Below are positions 6,687 through 14,381 of a stretch of 64,000 nt of DNA, in pieces. Position numbers and translations under genes: made by a program. Origin of the DNA: a virus. The DNA lies in IMG/VR virus record IMGVR_UViG_3300019757_000003, positions 1 to 64,000 of that record. One strand, given 5' to 3'. How positions within the stretch are numbered: position 1 is the stretch's first letter; the number at the start of each line of letters is the position of its first letter. The notes under the pieces are model-generated. The model was not told the origin of the DNA and did no database searches. It saw only the letters and a list, made by a program, of their open reading frames with translations.

Positions 6687-9326
6687 ATGAAAACAGAAGA
6701 GGCAAAGTACTTCACAGCAAACCCTGAGAAACCAGCAACAATGATAACACCTAAGTTAGTTAGGTATGCTTGTAACAATGCAGTTAAGAGAATCCATGAA
6801 CATAACAATGGTAAAACTCAAAGTATTCAAAATACAAGTACTCACAAGAATCACTTACAACTTAAAGCAATTAGAGCTAAGGCTTTGAGTACAGTTGCAA
6901 TGGACAGTAACTTATTAGAGAGTATTAGTACTGCTCTTAATGAAGTTAACAATGTATCAGGTTCAGAAAACAAGTTTGTACAACAACACCTTGGTGGTAT
7001 GATAGCTTCTTTCATAGTAAGTTCTCCTAAGAACCACTTCAAAAAGATTAACTCTAATATCAATGGAGTATCTTGGAAAGAGTTAGGTGAAGAGTCAAGA
7101 GGAGCTGGTCTTGCTATACTAGAAGAGCTACAAGCTATAGTACCTGATTCAGTTCTTGAGAAGAAGATTACTCTAATCAAAGGAAGTAAAGTTAATGCTA
7201 AAGAGACTTATTACCACTTCCCAGTAAGACCTATGAAAGTTAAAGTAAAAGATATGCTTAAAGGTTTACACTTCATCTCTGATTTAAAGAAAGGTAAAGT
7301 ACCAGCAGATAAATCAAAGCACACAGTAAAAGAACTTATGGGTGCTGAAGCTTTCAAAATCTCTCCTCAAACAAAAGTGGCTCAGAACTTCCTTAAAGAC
7401 CCAAAGGCTGCTATCAAATTATCTATTGACAAAGATCTTATGTTTGAGATTGCAAAACATAGTAAAGCTTTTATTATGACAATGGAAGAAGAAATGAGAG
7501 AAAGTCAAACTCACAATACAATCATTGAGAAGAGAATGCTTGACGAATTACTACTTGAAGTAAATGAGGTACATGAAGCTTTAACCAATCCAACTGGTTT
7601 TGTTGCTAATACATTCCTTGACTTAACAGGAAGATTTTACTCAAAGAACAACAAATACTCTCTTATTGCTGTCCAAGCAGGTGGTAAACTACTCTATAAC
7701 TCAGTTGAGGGAGAGGTTATCAATAAAGAAGGATTCAAACAACTTATGATCTCTGCTGGTCAAATGATTGGTAAGAAAACTTCATCCAAGAAGGCAATAG
7801 AAATCTACAATAGCTTTGATACAGATGAAGAGAGATTTGAGGCTATCCTTGCAACCAATGGTGAGATGCCAACAGCAGAATACACTCTGCTTGACTTCAA
7901 AACCAATGAGAAAGCTTATGCTGAGATCTACGCAAGAACATCAGATAGAGCAGAGGGTCCTGTTGTTATGGAAGAGCTGACAAAGGAAGAGAGAAAAGTA
8001 ATCTTAATGGCATTTCATCATGAAATCTATGAAGAGAACAGATCTATCAAGGCTGACGCTTACGATAAAGTTGCTAAATGGCTTAAAGAAGACCACTATC
8101 TTGGTAAATTGATTCAAGCCATCAAAGACTACCATACAAAAACAGTAAGCCACTTTATTCTTCTTAAAGACTTTGCTGCTGGTGGTCTAATTTGGTGGTC
8201 AATGGCTCTTGGTTCTGAGAAAATGGCTAAAATTGCTCATGTATATGGTAATTGCTCAGAGTTCAATGACCCTTATATCTTTATTATTAAGGAAATCTTT
8301 AGACTTATGGGAATAACTACTCCATCTGACAATGCTGTAAGAACTCTTAGAGATCAAATTAAAGAGACTCTACAAGCAATCTTACATGGTGGTACATTTA
8401 AGACAGCAGCAAGTGCTCTTAGGCAGCTAGCAAATGACAATCCTGCTTTAGGTGGATTGGCAAAGCTTAAAGAGAGTGAGTTGAAGAGTTGTTTTGTATC
8501 AATCTTTGGTGAAAAGATTCTATTGATTGAGTTGTTTACAACTTGGACAAACAGCATCTACACAACTGAGAATCCATCACTATCATGGAATATTGACGGT
8601 AGACATGGTCAAACTCTTGGTAGAGGTGCTAAGTCTAAATACACTATTGATGATATTTACACTCCAGATACTGTAAACAGCCCAAGAGGTGTAAAACAAG
8701 TCAAGTTTATTACAGAAATACCATTCTCTGAAATTGGTGGTGAAGCAGTTAAAGGTGTTGAGGTAGAGGAGGAGTACTCTTTGGCTAAAGTGCTAAATGA
8801 CATGGCTAAAGGGAATCCTGACCATATAACAGAATATGAAAGTGCTAGATTAAGAGGAGCTAGTGCAAACTTCTTACATTATCTTGACCCAATGGCTGTA
8901 GAAGCAATTGCTACACTTCTTCAAGGAGGCTTATTTGAAGTAATTCATGATAACTTTGGAACTCATCCAAATAACATGAGTTTAGTTGCTCAAGGAGCTA
9001 AGAATGCTATGCACAAGATTAACAAAGGTGTAGAGCAAGCTGATGGTACATTTAAACCATACCTACAACATGTAGCAGACCAAATCTGTGATAAAGCAAA
9101 TGAGAGATTATCTTACTTTGCAAATATGTTTGTTGTAGATAAAATCAGTAAAGAATTAGCTCTTAAAGCTGCAACTGATGGTACACCGTTTGACAAAGCA
9201 GAGTTTGACAGACTTTGTAAAGAACAGTATATAACTCCTACTAGAACAGTTAGTAGATTTGTATGTGACATTACACCATTAGATGATAAAGAGATTGGTA
9301 AATTTGACCATTTCTTGCAAGTATAA
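6687..9326 (+). CDS. Single-subunit DNA-directed RNA polymerase, T7 type
   Basis: The best start is ATG 6687, preceded by AAATTAAAGGA, the phage's standard ribosome binding site; it gives 879 residues, close to T7 RNA polymerase (883). Earlier in-frame starts (TTG 6606, ATG 6621) add a low-complexity Asn/Thr leader and are less likely. Motif A is KDFAAGGL (D495, aligned with T7 D537). Motif B is IKETLQAILHGG (K559 aligned with T7 K631, H567 at the T7 Y639 position). Motif C is VIHDNFGTHP (D755 aligned with T7 D812), preceded by NFLHYLDP, the counterpart of T7 NFVHSQDG. The enzyme should transcribe phage genes from its own promoters. The Tyr to His change at the sugar-selecting site is unusual. 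Assignment rests on motif order and spacing. Confidence 0.88.
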   Translation: MKTEEAKYFTANPEKPATMITPKLVRYACNNAVKRIHEHNNGKTQSIQNTSTHKNHLQLKAIRAKALSTVAMDSNLLESISTALNEVNNVSGSENKFVQQHLGGMIASFIVSSPKNHFKKINSNINGVSWKELGEESRGAGLAILEELQAIVPDSVLEKKITLIKGSKVNAKETYYHFPVRPMKVKVKDMLKGLHFISDLKKGKVPADKSKHTVKELMGAEAFKISPQTKVAQNFLKDPKAAIKLSIDKDLMFEIAKHSKAFIMTMEEEMRESQTHNTIIEKRMLDELLLEVNEVHEALTNPTGFVANTFLDLTGRFYSKNNKYSLIAVQAGGKLLYNSVEGEVINKEGFKQLMISAGQMIGKKTSSKKAIEIYNSFDTDEERFEAILATNGEMPTAEYTLLDFKTNEKAYAEIYARTSDRAEGPVVMEELTKEERKVILMAFHHEIYEENRSIKADAYDKVAKWLKEDHYLGKLIQAIKDYHTKTVSHFILLKDFAAGGLIWWSMALGSEKMAKIAHVYGNCSEFNDPYIFIIKEIFRLMGITTPSDNAVRTLRDQIKETLQAILHGGTFKTAASALRQLANDNPALGGLAKLKESELKSCFVSIFGEKILLIELFTTWTNSIYTTENPSLSWNIDGRHGQTLGRGAKSKYTIDDIYTPDTVNSPRGVKQVKFITEIPFSEIGGEAVKGVEVEEEYSLAKVLNDMAKGNPDHITEYESARLRGASANFLHYLDPMAVEAIATLLQGGLFEVIHDNFGTHPNNMSLVAQGAKNAMHKINKGVEQADGTFKPYLQHVADQICDKANERLSYFANMFVVDKISKELALKAATDGTPFDKAEFDRLCKEQYITPTRTVSRFVCDITPLDDKEIGKFDHFLQV

Positions 9327-9341
9327 AACTATCTATTAGAG

Positions 9342-9355
9342 TCCTCTTCGGAGGA
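9342..9355 (+). terminator. C(UUCG)G hairpin after RNA polymerase gene
   Basis: TCCTC-TTCG-GAGGA, a 5-bp stem capped by the very stable C(UUCG)G tetraloop, 15 bases after the RNA polymerase stop. No T-run follows, so it may be a processing or stability hairpin rather than a classical terminator. The same core recurs at 10280 and 14382. Confidence 0.6.
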
Positions 9356-9420
9356 TTCGTATAGGTTGTTATTACTTCAGTAACCTCAATAAAACCTCTA
9401 TTACAATTATACTCTCATAC

Positions 9421-9441
9421 TACCATATATGATTGTCCCTA
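9421..9441 (+). repeat. 21-base element, copy 1
   Basis: TACCATAT followed by ATGA and TTGTCCCTA. Copy 2 at 9522-9542 matches at 18 of 21 bases, and similarity extends upstream through an ACTC-ATAC stretch. The pair sits in the gap just after the phage RNA polymerase gene, so it is a candidate phage promoter or initiator binding site. Confidence 0.6.
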
Positions 9442-9521
9442 ATTCAGAGGTTTAGAGGGTACTGAAGTTACCTAATAAGCTAAAACTTATCCAACAACTC
9501 TATAAGAATATACTCATACAC

Positions 9522-9542
9522 TACCATATGTATTTGTCCCTA
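9522..9542 (+). repeat. 21-base element, copy 2
   Basis: TACCATAT, GTAT, TTGTCCCTA: same strand as copy 1 and starting 101 bases later. The conserved blocks are the first eight and last nine bases. No third copy was noticed elsewhere in the window by eye. Confidence 0.6.
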
Positions 9543-9769
9543 GATCTTGGAGTTAGAGTGAGTTTGGTGGTTTGGACCTACAATCTAATGCTCGTACCTT
9601 GAGTCTAGCTCAAAGTCGAGTCCACAGTCGAACTGAAATAACTCAGTCCCTTCGTTTGTTAGATAAAAGGGAGAACCTTTTAAGACCTCATATGAACTTA
9701 TTTTCTTAATTATCTAACGTCTCAGTAAGACGATAACTGCTACACATTCAAGTTTAAAGGACTTACACA

Positions 9770-10273
9770 ATGGAAAACACAGAAAACACAACAGTGACAG
9801 TAGAGAGTTTAGTAGTATCGGCAACCAAAGCCTTGAGTGAGCATGGAAGAGATAGATTACTAGCTAGATTAGCTTCTGAATCAAGAATGTTTAAATTACA
9901 GCAAGATAGAACGTATGGGCTTAGAACTCGTGATGAATCTGAAGAAGCTGCTTTAGTAACACTACTTTCTCAAAGAAAGAAGAACAAAGTAGAGAACACT
10001 GATGAAGACAGAAGTTTAAAATCTATCCAAGACGGTCAAACTATGTATATTGCCTCATTGCTAGAATATGCTAAGTTGCCGAAAGTCATTCAAAAGATTA
10101 TGTCTTATGTCGAGATATGTGGTGGATTATTTCAGGAGAGAACTCAGTACAACCGTATCCCAGAAGGTTATATGCTGACTGACAAAGATATGGACAGTAT
10201 CGAGGTCTATGAAGATTTAATCCTAGACTGGTATGCTACAGCTGGTACAGAGACTGATTACTCACATCTCTAA
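9770..10273 (+). CDS. Hypothetical protein
   Basis: 167 residues, no family recognised. It has a Thr/Glu-rich start (MENTENTTVTVESL), a charged helical middle and an acidic C-terminus. The start has AAAGGACTTACACA before it, with slightly longer spacing than usual. It is the first gene after the structured gap and is followed at once by a C(UUCG)G hairpin. Confidence 0.6.
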   Translation: MENTENTTVTVESLVVSATKALSEHGRDRLLARLASESRMFKLQQDRTYGLRTRDESEEAALVTLLSQRKKNKVENTDEDRSLKSIQDGQTMYIASLLEYAKLPKVIQKIMSYVEICGGLFQERTQYNRIPEGYMLTDKDMDSIEVYEDLILDWYATAGTETDYSHL

Positions 10274-10279
10274 ACCACT

Positions 10280-10293
10280 TCCTCTTCGGAGGA
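10280..10293 (+). terminator. C(UUCG)G hairpin
   Basis: TCCTC-TTCG-GAGGA, identical in its 14 bases to the hairpin at 9342-9355, six bases after a stop codon. A second strong hairpin, TCCCC-TTA-GGGGA (10302-10314), follows. Together they probably mark the 3' end of the preceding transcript. Confidence 0.6.
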
Positions 10294-10335
10294 TAACCAA
10301 ATCCCCTTAGGGGAGTTAAAAAATTAGAGCTATTT

Positions 10336-10356
10336 AAGAGCTATTTAGTAGCTTTT
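10336..10356 (+). promoter_or_regulatory. Leader hairpin, family member a
   Basis: AAGAGCTA-TTTAG-TAGCTTTT, an 8-bp stem framed by TTT upstream and AATTA downstream. It lies about 15 bases before the ribosome binding site of the next gene. Members at 14414 and 16830 keep the frame and the stem while the stem sequence changes. Confidence 0.5.
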
Positions 10357-10384
10357 AATTATCTTAAATTTAAAGGAAAGAAAG

Positions 10385-10531
10385 ATGAACTTAACAAACA
10401 TAGAATTAGCACAATACTTAGCTGAAGAGCTGGGTAAGTTGTTTACAGACATGGTAAGAGAGATGATGAGATTAGGTTATAAGTTTAATCTAATAGAAGT
10501 GGCTTGTGCTAATCATATAGTACAGAGATAA
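10385..10531 (+). CDS. Small hypothetical protein (48 aa)
   Basis: 48 residues, beginning MNLTNIELAQYLAEEL and probably helical and amphipathic. Start supported by AAAGGAAAGAAAG immediately upstream. It lies behind a leader hairpin. No family recognised. Confidence 0.5.
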   Translation: MNLTNIELAQYLAEELGKLFTDMVREMMRLGYKFNLIEVACANHIVQR

Positions 10532-10556
10532 ACAAATTAAAATAAAAGGAAGTACA

Positions 10557-10769
10557 ATGTTAGTAATTACATACTGCGTAAACAATTGCGATAGAACTCT
10601 GGCTATAAGCAAAGAGGAGCTTGAAAAAGACATAAGAGCCATAAAAGACTTCAGACAAAGTAGCAACACTCAGTACTATTATTCAGCAGAAGAAGCTGCA
10701 ATAAGAGACATGATTCCTGAAATGGATAGAAATTGTGGATATGATGTTAAGGAAATCAATCTAGCCTAA
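10557..10769 (+). CDS. Small hypothetical protein (70 aa)
   Basis: 70 residues with three Cys (C7, C11, C61). It begins MLVITYCVNNCDRTLAIS and then has a charged helical region. AAAGGAAGTACA precedes the start. The stop codon falls inside a small hairpin CCTAA-TTCGC-TTAGG (10765-10779), which repeats the hairpin-then-leader layout of this region. Function unknown. Confidence 0.55.
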   Translation: MLVITYCVNNCDRTLAISKEELEKDIRAIKDFRQSSNTQYYYSAEEAAIRDMIPEMDRNCGYDVKEINLA

Positions 10770-10837
10770 TTCGCTTAGGGAGATTAGAAAATAAGAGCTA
10801 TTTATAGTTTTAGTTATATTAAATCAAAGGAATAGAA

Positions 10838-11014
10838 ATGTACACAGTAATAAACACAAAAATAGTAGGAGTACAAAAAGTACTCCATACTTACGAAGAG
10901 TTACAGGCAGAATTTGAAGGAATAGATTTTCCTAACGATACATATACACACTATCATACAGAAGATGGGATAGAATATCTCATTCAAAGATGGGAAGTAT
11001 ATACCGTTTCTTAG
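10838..11014 (+). CDS. Small hypothetical protein (58 aa)
   Basis: 58 residues, beginning MYTVINTKIVG and ending VYTVS. AAAGGAATAGAA precedes the ATG. Codons 11-17 contain the perfect inverted repeat GGAGTAC-AAAAA-GTACTCC (10868-10886), a strong hairpin close to the start that could slow translation. No family recognised. Confidence 0.5.
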   Translation: MYTVINTKIVGVQKVLHTYEELQAEFEGIDFPNDTYTHYHTEDGIEYLIQRWEVYTVS

Positions 11015-11141
11015 AGTATACTAAGGTATGTTCTATAGAGGTGGTAACTCTAGGTCTTGGTAATAGTAACCTCTCTTTTTATAGGAGAGTGCATGTAAAT
11101 CATTAAACAACCAAACAAAAATTCAAAATAAAGGATAAGTA

Positions 11142-11189
11142 ATGTTATACACAGTAGACACTAATGGTTTAGTTACCGTTATTAAATAA
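11142..11189 (+). CDS. Possible micro-protein (15 aa)
   Basis: ATG at 11142 has AAAGGATAAGTA before it at ideal spacing and reads MLYTVDTNGLVTVIK before TAA. It starts much like the upstream 58-residue gene (MYTV) and may be a decayed copy of it or a leader peptide. Confidence 0.3.
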   Translation: MLYTVDTNGLVTVIK

Positions 11190-11385
11190 ATTAGAGTATC
11201 AGAGCTATTTAGACTATTTACTAAACTCAACAATACTCAAGGGTAAGTTTAGTTAGTATATAAAATAGAATTTGACTACTAGACTAGGATTAGATACATT
11301 AGTCCTTAAGGTTTAGTTATTTGGGATAATCCCACCAATCCTCCTTGACTATAGTACTATGTATAAGAGGAAGATCTTTATTTAG

Positions 11386-11416
11386 ATTTCCGAAATAATA
11401 TACGGATTTCCGAAAT
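11386..11416. promoter_or_regulatory. Tandem palindromic operators
   Basis: ATTTCCGAAAT occurs at 11386-11396 and 11406-11416, start to start 20 bp, so both sites lie on nearly the same face of the helix. Each is a perfect 5-bp palindrome around a central C. They end 25 bp before the -35 of the promoter that serves a ribbon-helix-helix gene, a family that usually binds paired short palindromes. Confidence 0.6.
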
Positions 11417-11441
11417 GTATTAATAAAAGTCTACTAAAAGT

Positions 11442-11470
11442 TTGACTTTTGTTAGATATTGTGCTATAAT
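11442..11470 (+). promoter_or_regulatory. Near-consensus sigma-70 promoter
   Basis: TTGACT (11442-11447), a 17-bp spacer, then TATAAT (11465-11470) preceded by TGC, an extended -10. Transcription would start near 11477, about 20 bases before the ATG of the ribbon-helix-helix gene. It is the strongest host-type promoter in the window. Confidence 0.85.
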
Positions 11471-11495
11471 TACACATAACTAAGAAGGAGTTATT

Positions 11496-11663
11496 ATGAA
11501 AGAACAGATTTTTACTAACATAAAAGTGTTAGATAGTGATAGGCGAGTACTTAAAGTACTAGCAAAGCAGCAAGGTATGACATTATATGGTTTAGTGCAT
11601 AAACTAGTAACAAAAGAAGTAGACCACAAGGTCATTGATAAGGACATAAGTGAATCAGAGTAA
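11496..11663 (+). CDS. Ribbon-helix-helix-like regulator
   Basis: 55 residues with the spacing of a ribbon-helix-helix DNA-binding protein: a short strand (QIFTNIKVLD), helix 1 (DRRVLKVLAKQQG) and helix 2 (TLYGLVHKLVTKE). AAGGAG lies seven bases before the ATG. It overlaps the ParB-like gene by 14 bases. Tandem palindromes and a near-consensus promoter lie just upstream, so it probably represses its own operon. A role in plasmid-like maintenance with the ParB-like partner is possible but unproven. The family call rests on pattern and size. Confidence 0.55.
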   Translation: MKEQIFTNIKVLDSDRRVLKVLAKQQGMTLYGLVHKLVTKEVDHKVIDKDISESE

Positions 11664-12522
11664 TGTATATACAACAGACCCTTATCAAGTAGTTTTTGAT
11701 ACTAAGATAGCTGGTTTCAACGAAAGAAAAGATGTAGCTAGTTATGAGTCTCTCAAGATGCAGATAGAGGAATACGGACAGCTAGAACCTATAATTATGA
11801 GAAATGGACTATGCTGTGATGGTCGTCATAGGTGTAAAGTAGCTCAAGAACTGAGTATACAAGTTAATGCTATAGATATAGATCCTTCTACATCTGATGC
11901 AGATGTAATAGTACTATGTAACTCTAATATATTCGGTGGACGCAATAATAGTGCTACACAACTAGCTATTAAGGCATTTATGTTAGTAGAACAATTTGGG
12001 TACAGTGATGTAAAAGCTATAGCATTAACTGGTCTTAAAGATAAGAGAGCTATAGGTTACGTCAGAAGAGTTAAAGCATCTAAACTGGATAAACAGTTTA
12101 AGATTATAGCCACTCTATTAGAGGGAAAATCTGTCAAACTTGGAGAGAAAAACTCTAAGTCAATAGAAGTAATTAAAAAGGAAATAGTCAAAATGGAAGA
12201 AGAGGAGTTTCTTAAAAACAAAGTAGAGATTAAGCCACTTGAATACAACTATAATGAGCTACTAGACTCTGAGCTAGCTAGAGATAAATTCTGGTCTATT
12301 CAGCATGGTATGTCCAGTGATAGTAAATTACAATTAATAGGTGTCCTAAACGCCTTATATAGAATAGTTGACTTAGAAGAACAGAGCACTATAACAGATA
12401 GTGAACTACAGTTTATTAACTCAATAGTAGAGCAAGTTTTAAATCAATCAAATACAGTACAGAAACTAGTGCAGAATAGTATAATTGAGTCAGTACTGGC
12501 TTCTAAAACAAATACACATTAG
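11650..12522 (+). CDS. ParB/Srx-domain protein
   Basis: 290 residues starting at GTG 11650, with AAGGACATAA before it; no ATG is available until residue 37. Residues 32-70 carry the ParB N-terminal pattern: a helix (SLKMQIEEYGQLEPIIM) followed by DGRHR (D57-R61), the loop that binds nucleotide in ParB and sulfiredoxin folds. A helical middle follows, possibly with a DNA-binding helix-turn-helix near 100-125. In partition systems ParB binds parS and works with ParA, but no ParA is present here; in phages such proteins often act as regulators or nucleases. It is translationally coupled to the ribbon-helix-helix gene. Confidence 0.7.
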   Translation: MNQSNVYTTDPYQVVFDTKIAGFNERKDVASYESLKMQIEEYGQLEPIIMRNGLCCDGRHRCKVAQELSIQVNAIDIDPSTSDADVIVLCNSNIFGGRNNSATQLAIKAFMLVEQFGYSDVKAIALTGLKDKRAIGYVRRVKASKLDKQFKIIATLLEGKSVKLGEKNSKSIEVIKKEIVKMEEEEFLKNKVEIKPLEYNYNELLDSELARDKFWSIQHGMSSDSKLQLIGVLNALYRIVDLEEQSTITDSELQFINSIVEQVLNQSNTVQKLVQNSIIESVLASKTNTH

Positions 12523-12538
12523 TGTTAAAGGATAAATA

Positions 12539-12592
12539 ATACAAGAAGAGTACACAATAGATAATCAACTCTTCAAACAAGCTATACCTTAA
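12539..12592 (+). other. Micro-ORF with ATA at the start position
   Basis: After AAAGGATAAATA the expected ATG is ATA, followed by 16 open codons (IQEEYTIDNQLFKQAIP) and TAA. Either a start-lost remnant or an ATA-initiated micro-protein. A pair of inverted repeats (GAAGAGT/ACTCTTC at 12545-12574 and CTATACC/GGTATAG at 12582-12604) covers it, so the stretch may act as RNA. Confidence 0.3.
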
Positions 12593-12640
12593 AGTGAGGT
12601 ATAGTAAGTTACTAACAAATTCAAATTAAAAGGACATAAG

Positions 12641-12844
12641 ATGAAAAAGAAAATACTTTTACTAGTACTACTAGTAATACTATTCACAGGATGTGAGCGA
12701 AATCAGGATATAGATAGATCGCAGAGTTACAAACCAGACATAAAGGAAATATGCTATGATGGAACTGTTTACTTAAGGTTCAACAATGGTTCGCATGCTT
12801 TTGGGGCAGTTAAAATGCCTTTAGAAAAATGTAAATCAAATTAA
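12641..12844 (+). CDS. Small lipoprotein
   Basis: 67 residues. A type II signal peptide is clear: MKKK, a Leu/Val core, then lipobox LFTGC with the lipidated Cys at 18. The mature part is about 50 residues with two more Cys (C38 and C64). AAAGGACATAAG precedes the start. It should be exported and anchored in a membrane. Small phage lipoproteins are used in superinfection exclusion or as spanins; no lysis genes are near, so exclusion is the more likely guess. Confidence 0.65.
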   Translation: MKKKILLLVLLVILFTGCERNQDIDRSQSYKPDIKEICYDGTVYLRFNNGSHAFGAVKMPLEKCKSN

Positions 12845-12856
12845 AAAGGAAGCAAA

Positions 12857-13009
12857 ATGCAAGAAATACTAGATGAGATAGATGAAATTGAGTTAGACTT
12901 AGAAATAGCTGAGGCTAATGATGAAGATGAAGAGTACATTAATATATTACAAACTCAACTCTCACATTTAGAATACAAACGAGACAATCTGAACATTAGT
13001 TCTATCTGA
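12857..13009 (+). CDS. Small acidic coiled-coil protein (50 aa)
   Basis: 50 residues, very acidic, beginning MQEILDEIDEIELDLEI with heptad-like spacing of Leu and Ile. AAAAGGAAGCAAA precedes the start, 12 bases after the lipoprotein stop. No family recognised. Confidence 0.5.
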   Translation: MQEILDEIDEIELDLEIAEANDEDEEYINILQTQLSHLEYKRDNLNISSI

Positions 13010-13169
13010 ACAAATAAGCTCTAGGATGGATTTTAACAGCTTAAAATATTTAGGTAACAAACTTACTTAAATAAAATTTTAAAGTCTGTTATTTGGTGAG
13101 TTAGGTACACTAAGAGCTACTTAACATTTAACAGTATTTAAGAAACTCAATAATAAATAAAGGAGTGAT

Positions 13170-13811
13170 ATGTACCAAAAAGAACTAGATAATATAAGTA
13201 CTAAAATAAAGTACTTAAAGGATAAAGCTAGAATTATACGAAAAATGAGAGATGGTAAAACCTTTATAAAAAGAGGTAAAAATATACTTGGAACTTTTGT
13301 CTCATTGGAGAACATAGTTAAACCTCATTTTGATTTAGAAGGAGTTGTTAAGTACACAACTAAAGTTAAACAACAGGAGTCTATTTGGAGACTACCTTCT
13401 AGTAAAGAGTATGAAAGATGCTTAGTTGGACCTAAAGAAAAGAGAGGTGATCCTAAAGATTTTACAAATTGCGATATATATAACTTTGGAGGTAGAGACC
13501 GTATATGTTTCAGAACTGACAATAATATGGATCTATATTTCTATCACGAACAAAATTCTAACTCCTATAGAGATAATGCTCACAATAGAGCAGCCTTACA
13601 AGATGTTGGTTGTGTAAATATGTCAAATGGACGTAGACCTTTTAGACTAGTTAGAGCTATTGAAAGAGATACAACTAACACTTATAGCTGGTATAATGAA
13701 GACAAACTAGACACGTTAGAATGGTTTGATATGCCTCTAGCTGATAAGTATAAGGGATACTCTTTACAAGAGACAATAGATTATATAGACAACCTAAATG
13801 AAAAGGATTAA
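13170..13811 (+). CDS. Hypothetical protein with DUF1566-like C-terminus
   Basis: 213 residues. The N-terminal 45 residues are basic and helical. Residues about 70-165 show the loose signature of DUF1566 or related lectin-like folds: WRLPSSKEYERC early and FRLVRAIE late, with a Gly/Asn-rich centre. Such domains often bind ligands, but their role in phages is not known. AAAGGAGTGAT precedes the start. The 137-residue protein at 25585 has a related RLPxxDEI segment. The family call is tentative. Confidence 0.5.
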   Translation: MYQKELDNISTKIKYLKDKARIIRKMRDGKTFIKRGKNILGTFVSLENIVKPHFDLEGVVKYTTKVKQQESIWRLPSSKEYERCLVGPKEKRGDPKDFTNCDIYNFGGRDRICFRTDNNMDLYFYHEQNSNSYRDNAHNRAALQDVGCVNMSNGRRPFRLVRAIERDTTNTYSWYNEDKLDTLEWFDMPLADKYKGYSLQETIDYIDNLNEKD

Positions 13812-13812
13812 T

Positions 13813-13974
13813 ATGTACAGAATAGCATGGAGAAGTAAGCATACAGGGTATGAGGGTAATGGAGAATATTGTTTTAAAACACTAGAAGATGTTACTAGAG
13901 AAGTAGAGTGTGCTAATAATAAACGGTCTCAAGATGTATTTCATTGGTTTGAGAAAGAACCTAATGAGGATTAG
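13813..13974 (+). CDS. Small hypothetical protein (53 aa)
   Basis: 53 residues, beginning MYRIAWRSKHTGYEG and ending in an acidic tail. It starts two bases after the previous stop with AAAAGGATTAAT as ribosome binding site. The opening resembles short phage proteins that start MYRIxWR, but no function is known. Confidence 0.5.
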   Translation: MYRIAWRSKHTGYEGNGEYCFKTLEDVTREVECANNKRSQDVFHWFEKEPNED

Positions 13975-14158
13975 ATACAGAGTATTAGTCAAGCTGGACT
14001 TAAAAGGAAGATAGGTTACTACTAATCACAGTAACTGAATAGAGGCATTTGATACTGTCCCATAGCTATTTATGAATAAATAGGACAAGTAAACTTAACC
14101 AACTTACTGTTAAAACGCTGAGTACCTTTGGTGGGTACTAGTAAATTATAGTTACTGT

Positions 14159-14234
14159 CTAAAACAACCTAATATCACATTGAATGTGACTCTGTAGAGA
14201 AAAAATGGGTTTGAATCCCTCTAGGTTGTTTTAG
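14159..14234 (+). ncRNA. Cloverleaf-like RNA element with 13-bp closing stem
   Basis: CTAAAACAACCTA (14159-14171) is fully complementary to TAGGTTGTTTTAG (14222-14234). Inside lie TCACAT-TGA-ATGTGA, CTCT-GT-AGAG, and GGG-TTTGAAT-CCC, the last like a tRNA T-arm with a loop close to the TTCRANY consensus. The acceptor is nearly twice the tRNA length and no anticodon arm with a seven-base loop is present, so it is tRNA-like at most. Confidence 0.5.
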
Positions 14235-14381
14235 AGAGTGGCTTGTTACGAGTCACATAAGAAATAAACAACTATAAAATTCCAAGCTAAAGAGCAAAGA
14301 CTTGGAAATTATATGTAAGTCATATAAGAAATCAACATAGTGAATCTATGCTCTGTAAACAAGAAGGACAACTTTAAACCA

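Larger units (their letters stand above)
9327..9769 (+). promoter_or_regulatory. Structured gap after RNA polymerase gene
   Basis: 443 bases without a supported gene. From left to right it holds a C(UUCG)G hairpin (9342-9355), two copies of a 21-base element 101 bases apart (9421-9441 and 9522-9542), a pair of inverted motifs TTACTTCAGTAACC and GGTACTGAAGTTACC, a 9-bp closing stem GTTAGATAA/TTATCTAAC (9658-9666 with 9710-9718) enclosing AAAAGG-GAGAA-CCTTTT, and a CGTCT-CAGTA-AGACG hairpin (9718-9732). It could be a terminator plus phage promoters, a non-coding RNA, or an origin. Confidence 0.5.
11190..11495 (+). promoter_or_regulatory. Gap with operators and host promoter
   Basis: 306 bases without a gene. 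It contains an ACTAAACT/AGTTTAGT inverted repeat, a TGGGA-TAA-TCCCA hairpin, the tandem palindromes at 11386 and 11406, and the promoter at 11442-11470. It is the control region of the ribbon-helix-helix/ParB-like operon. Confidence 0.6.
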
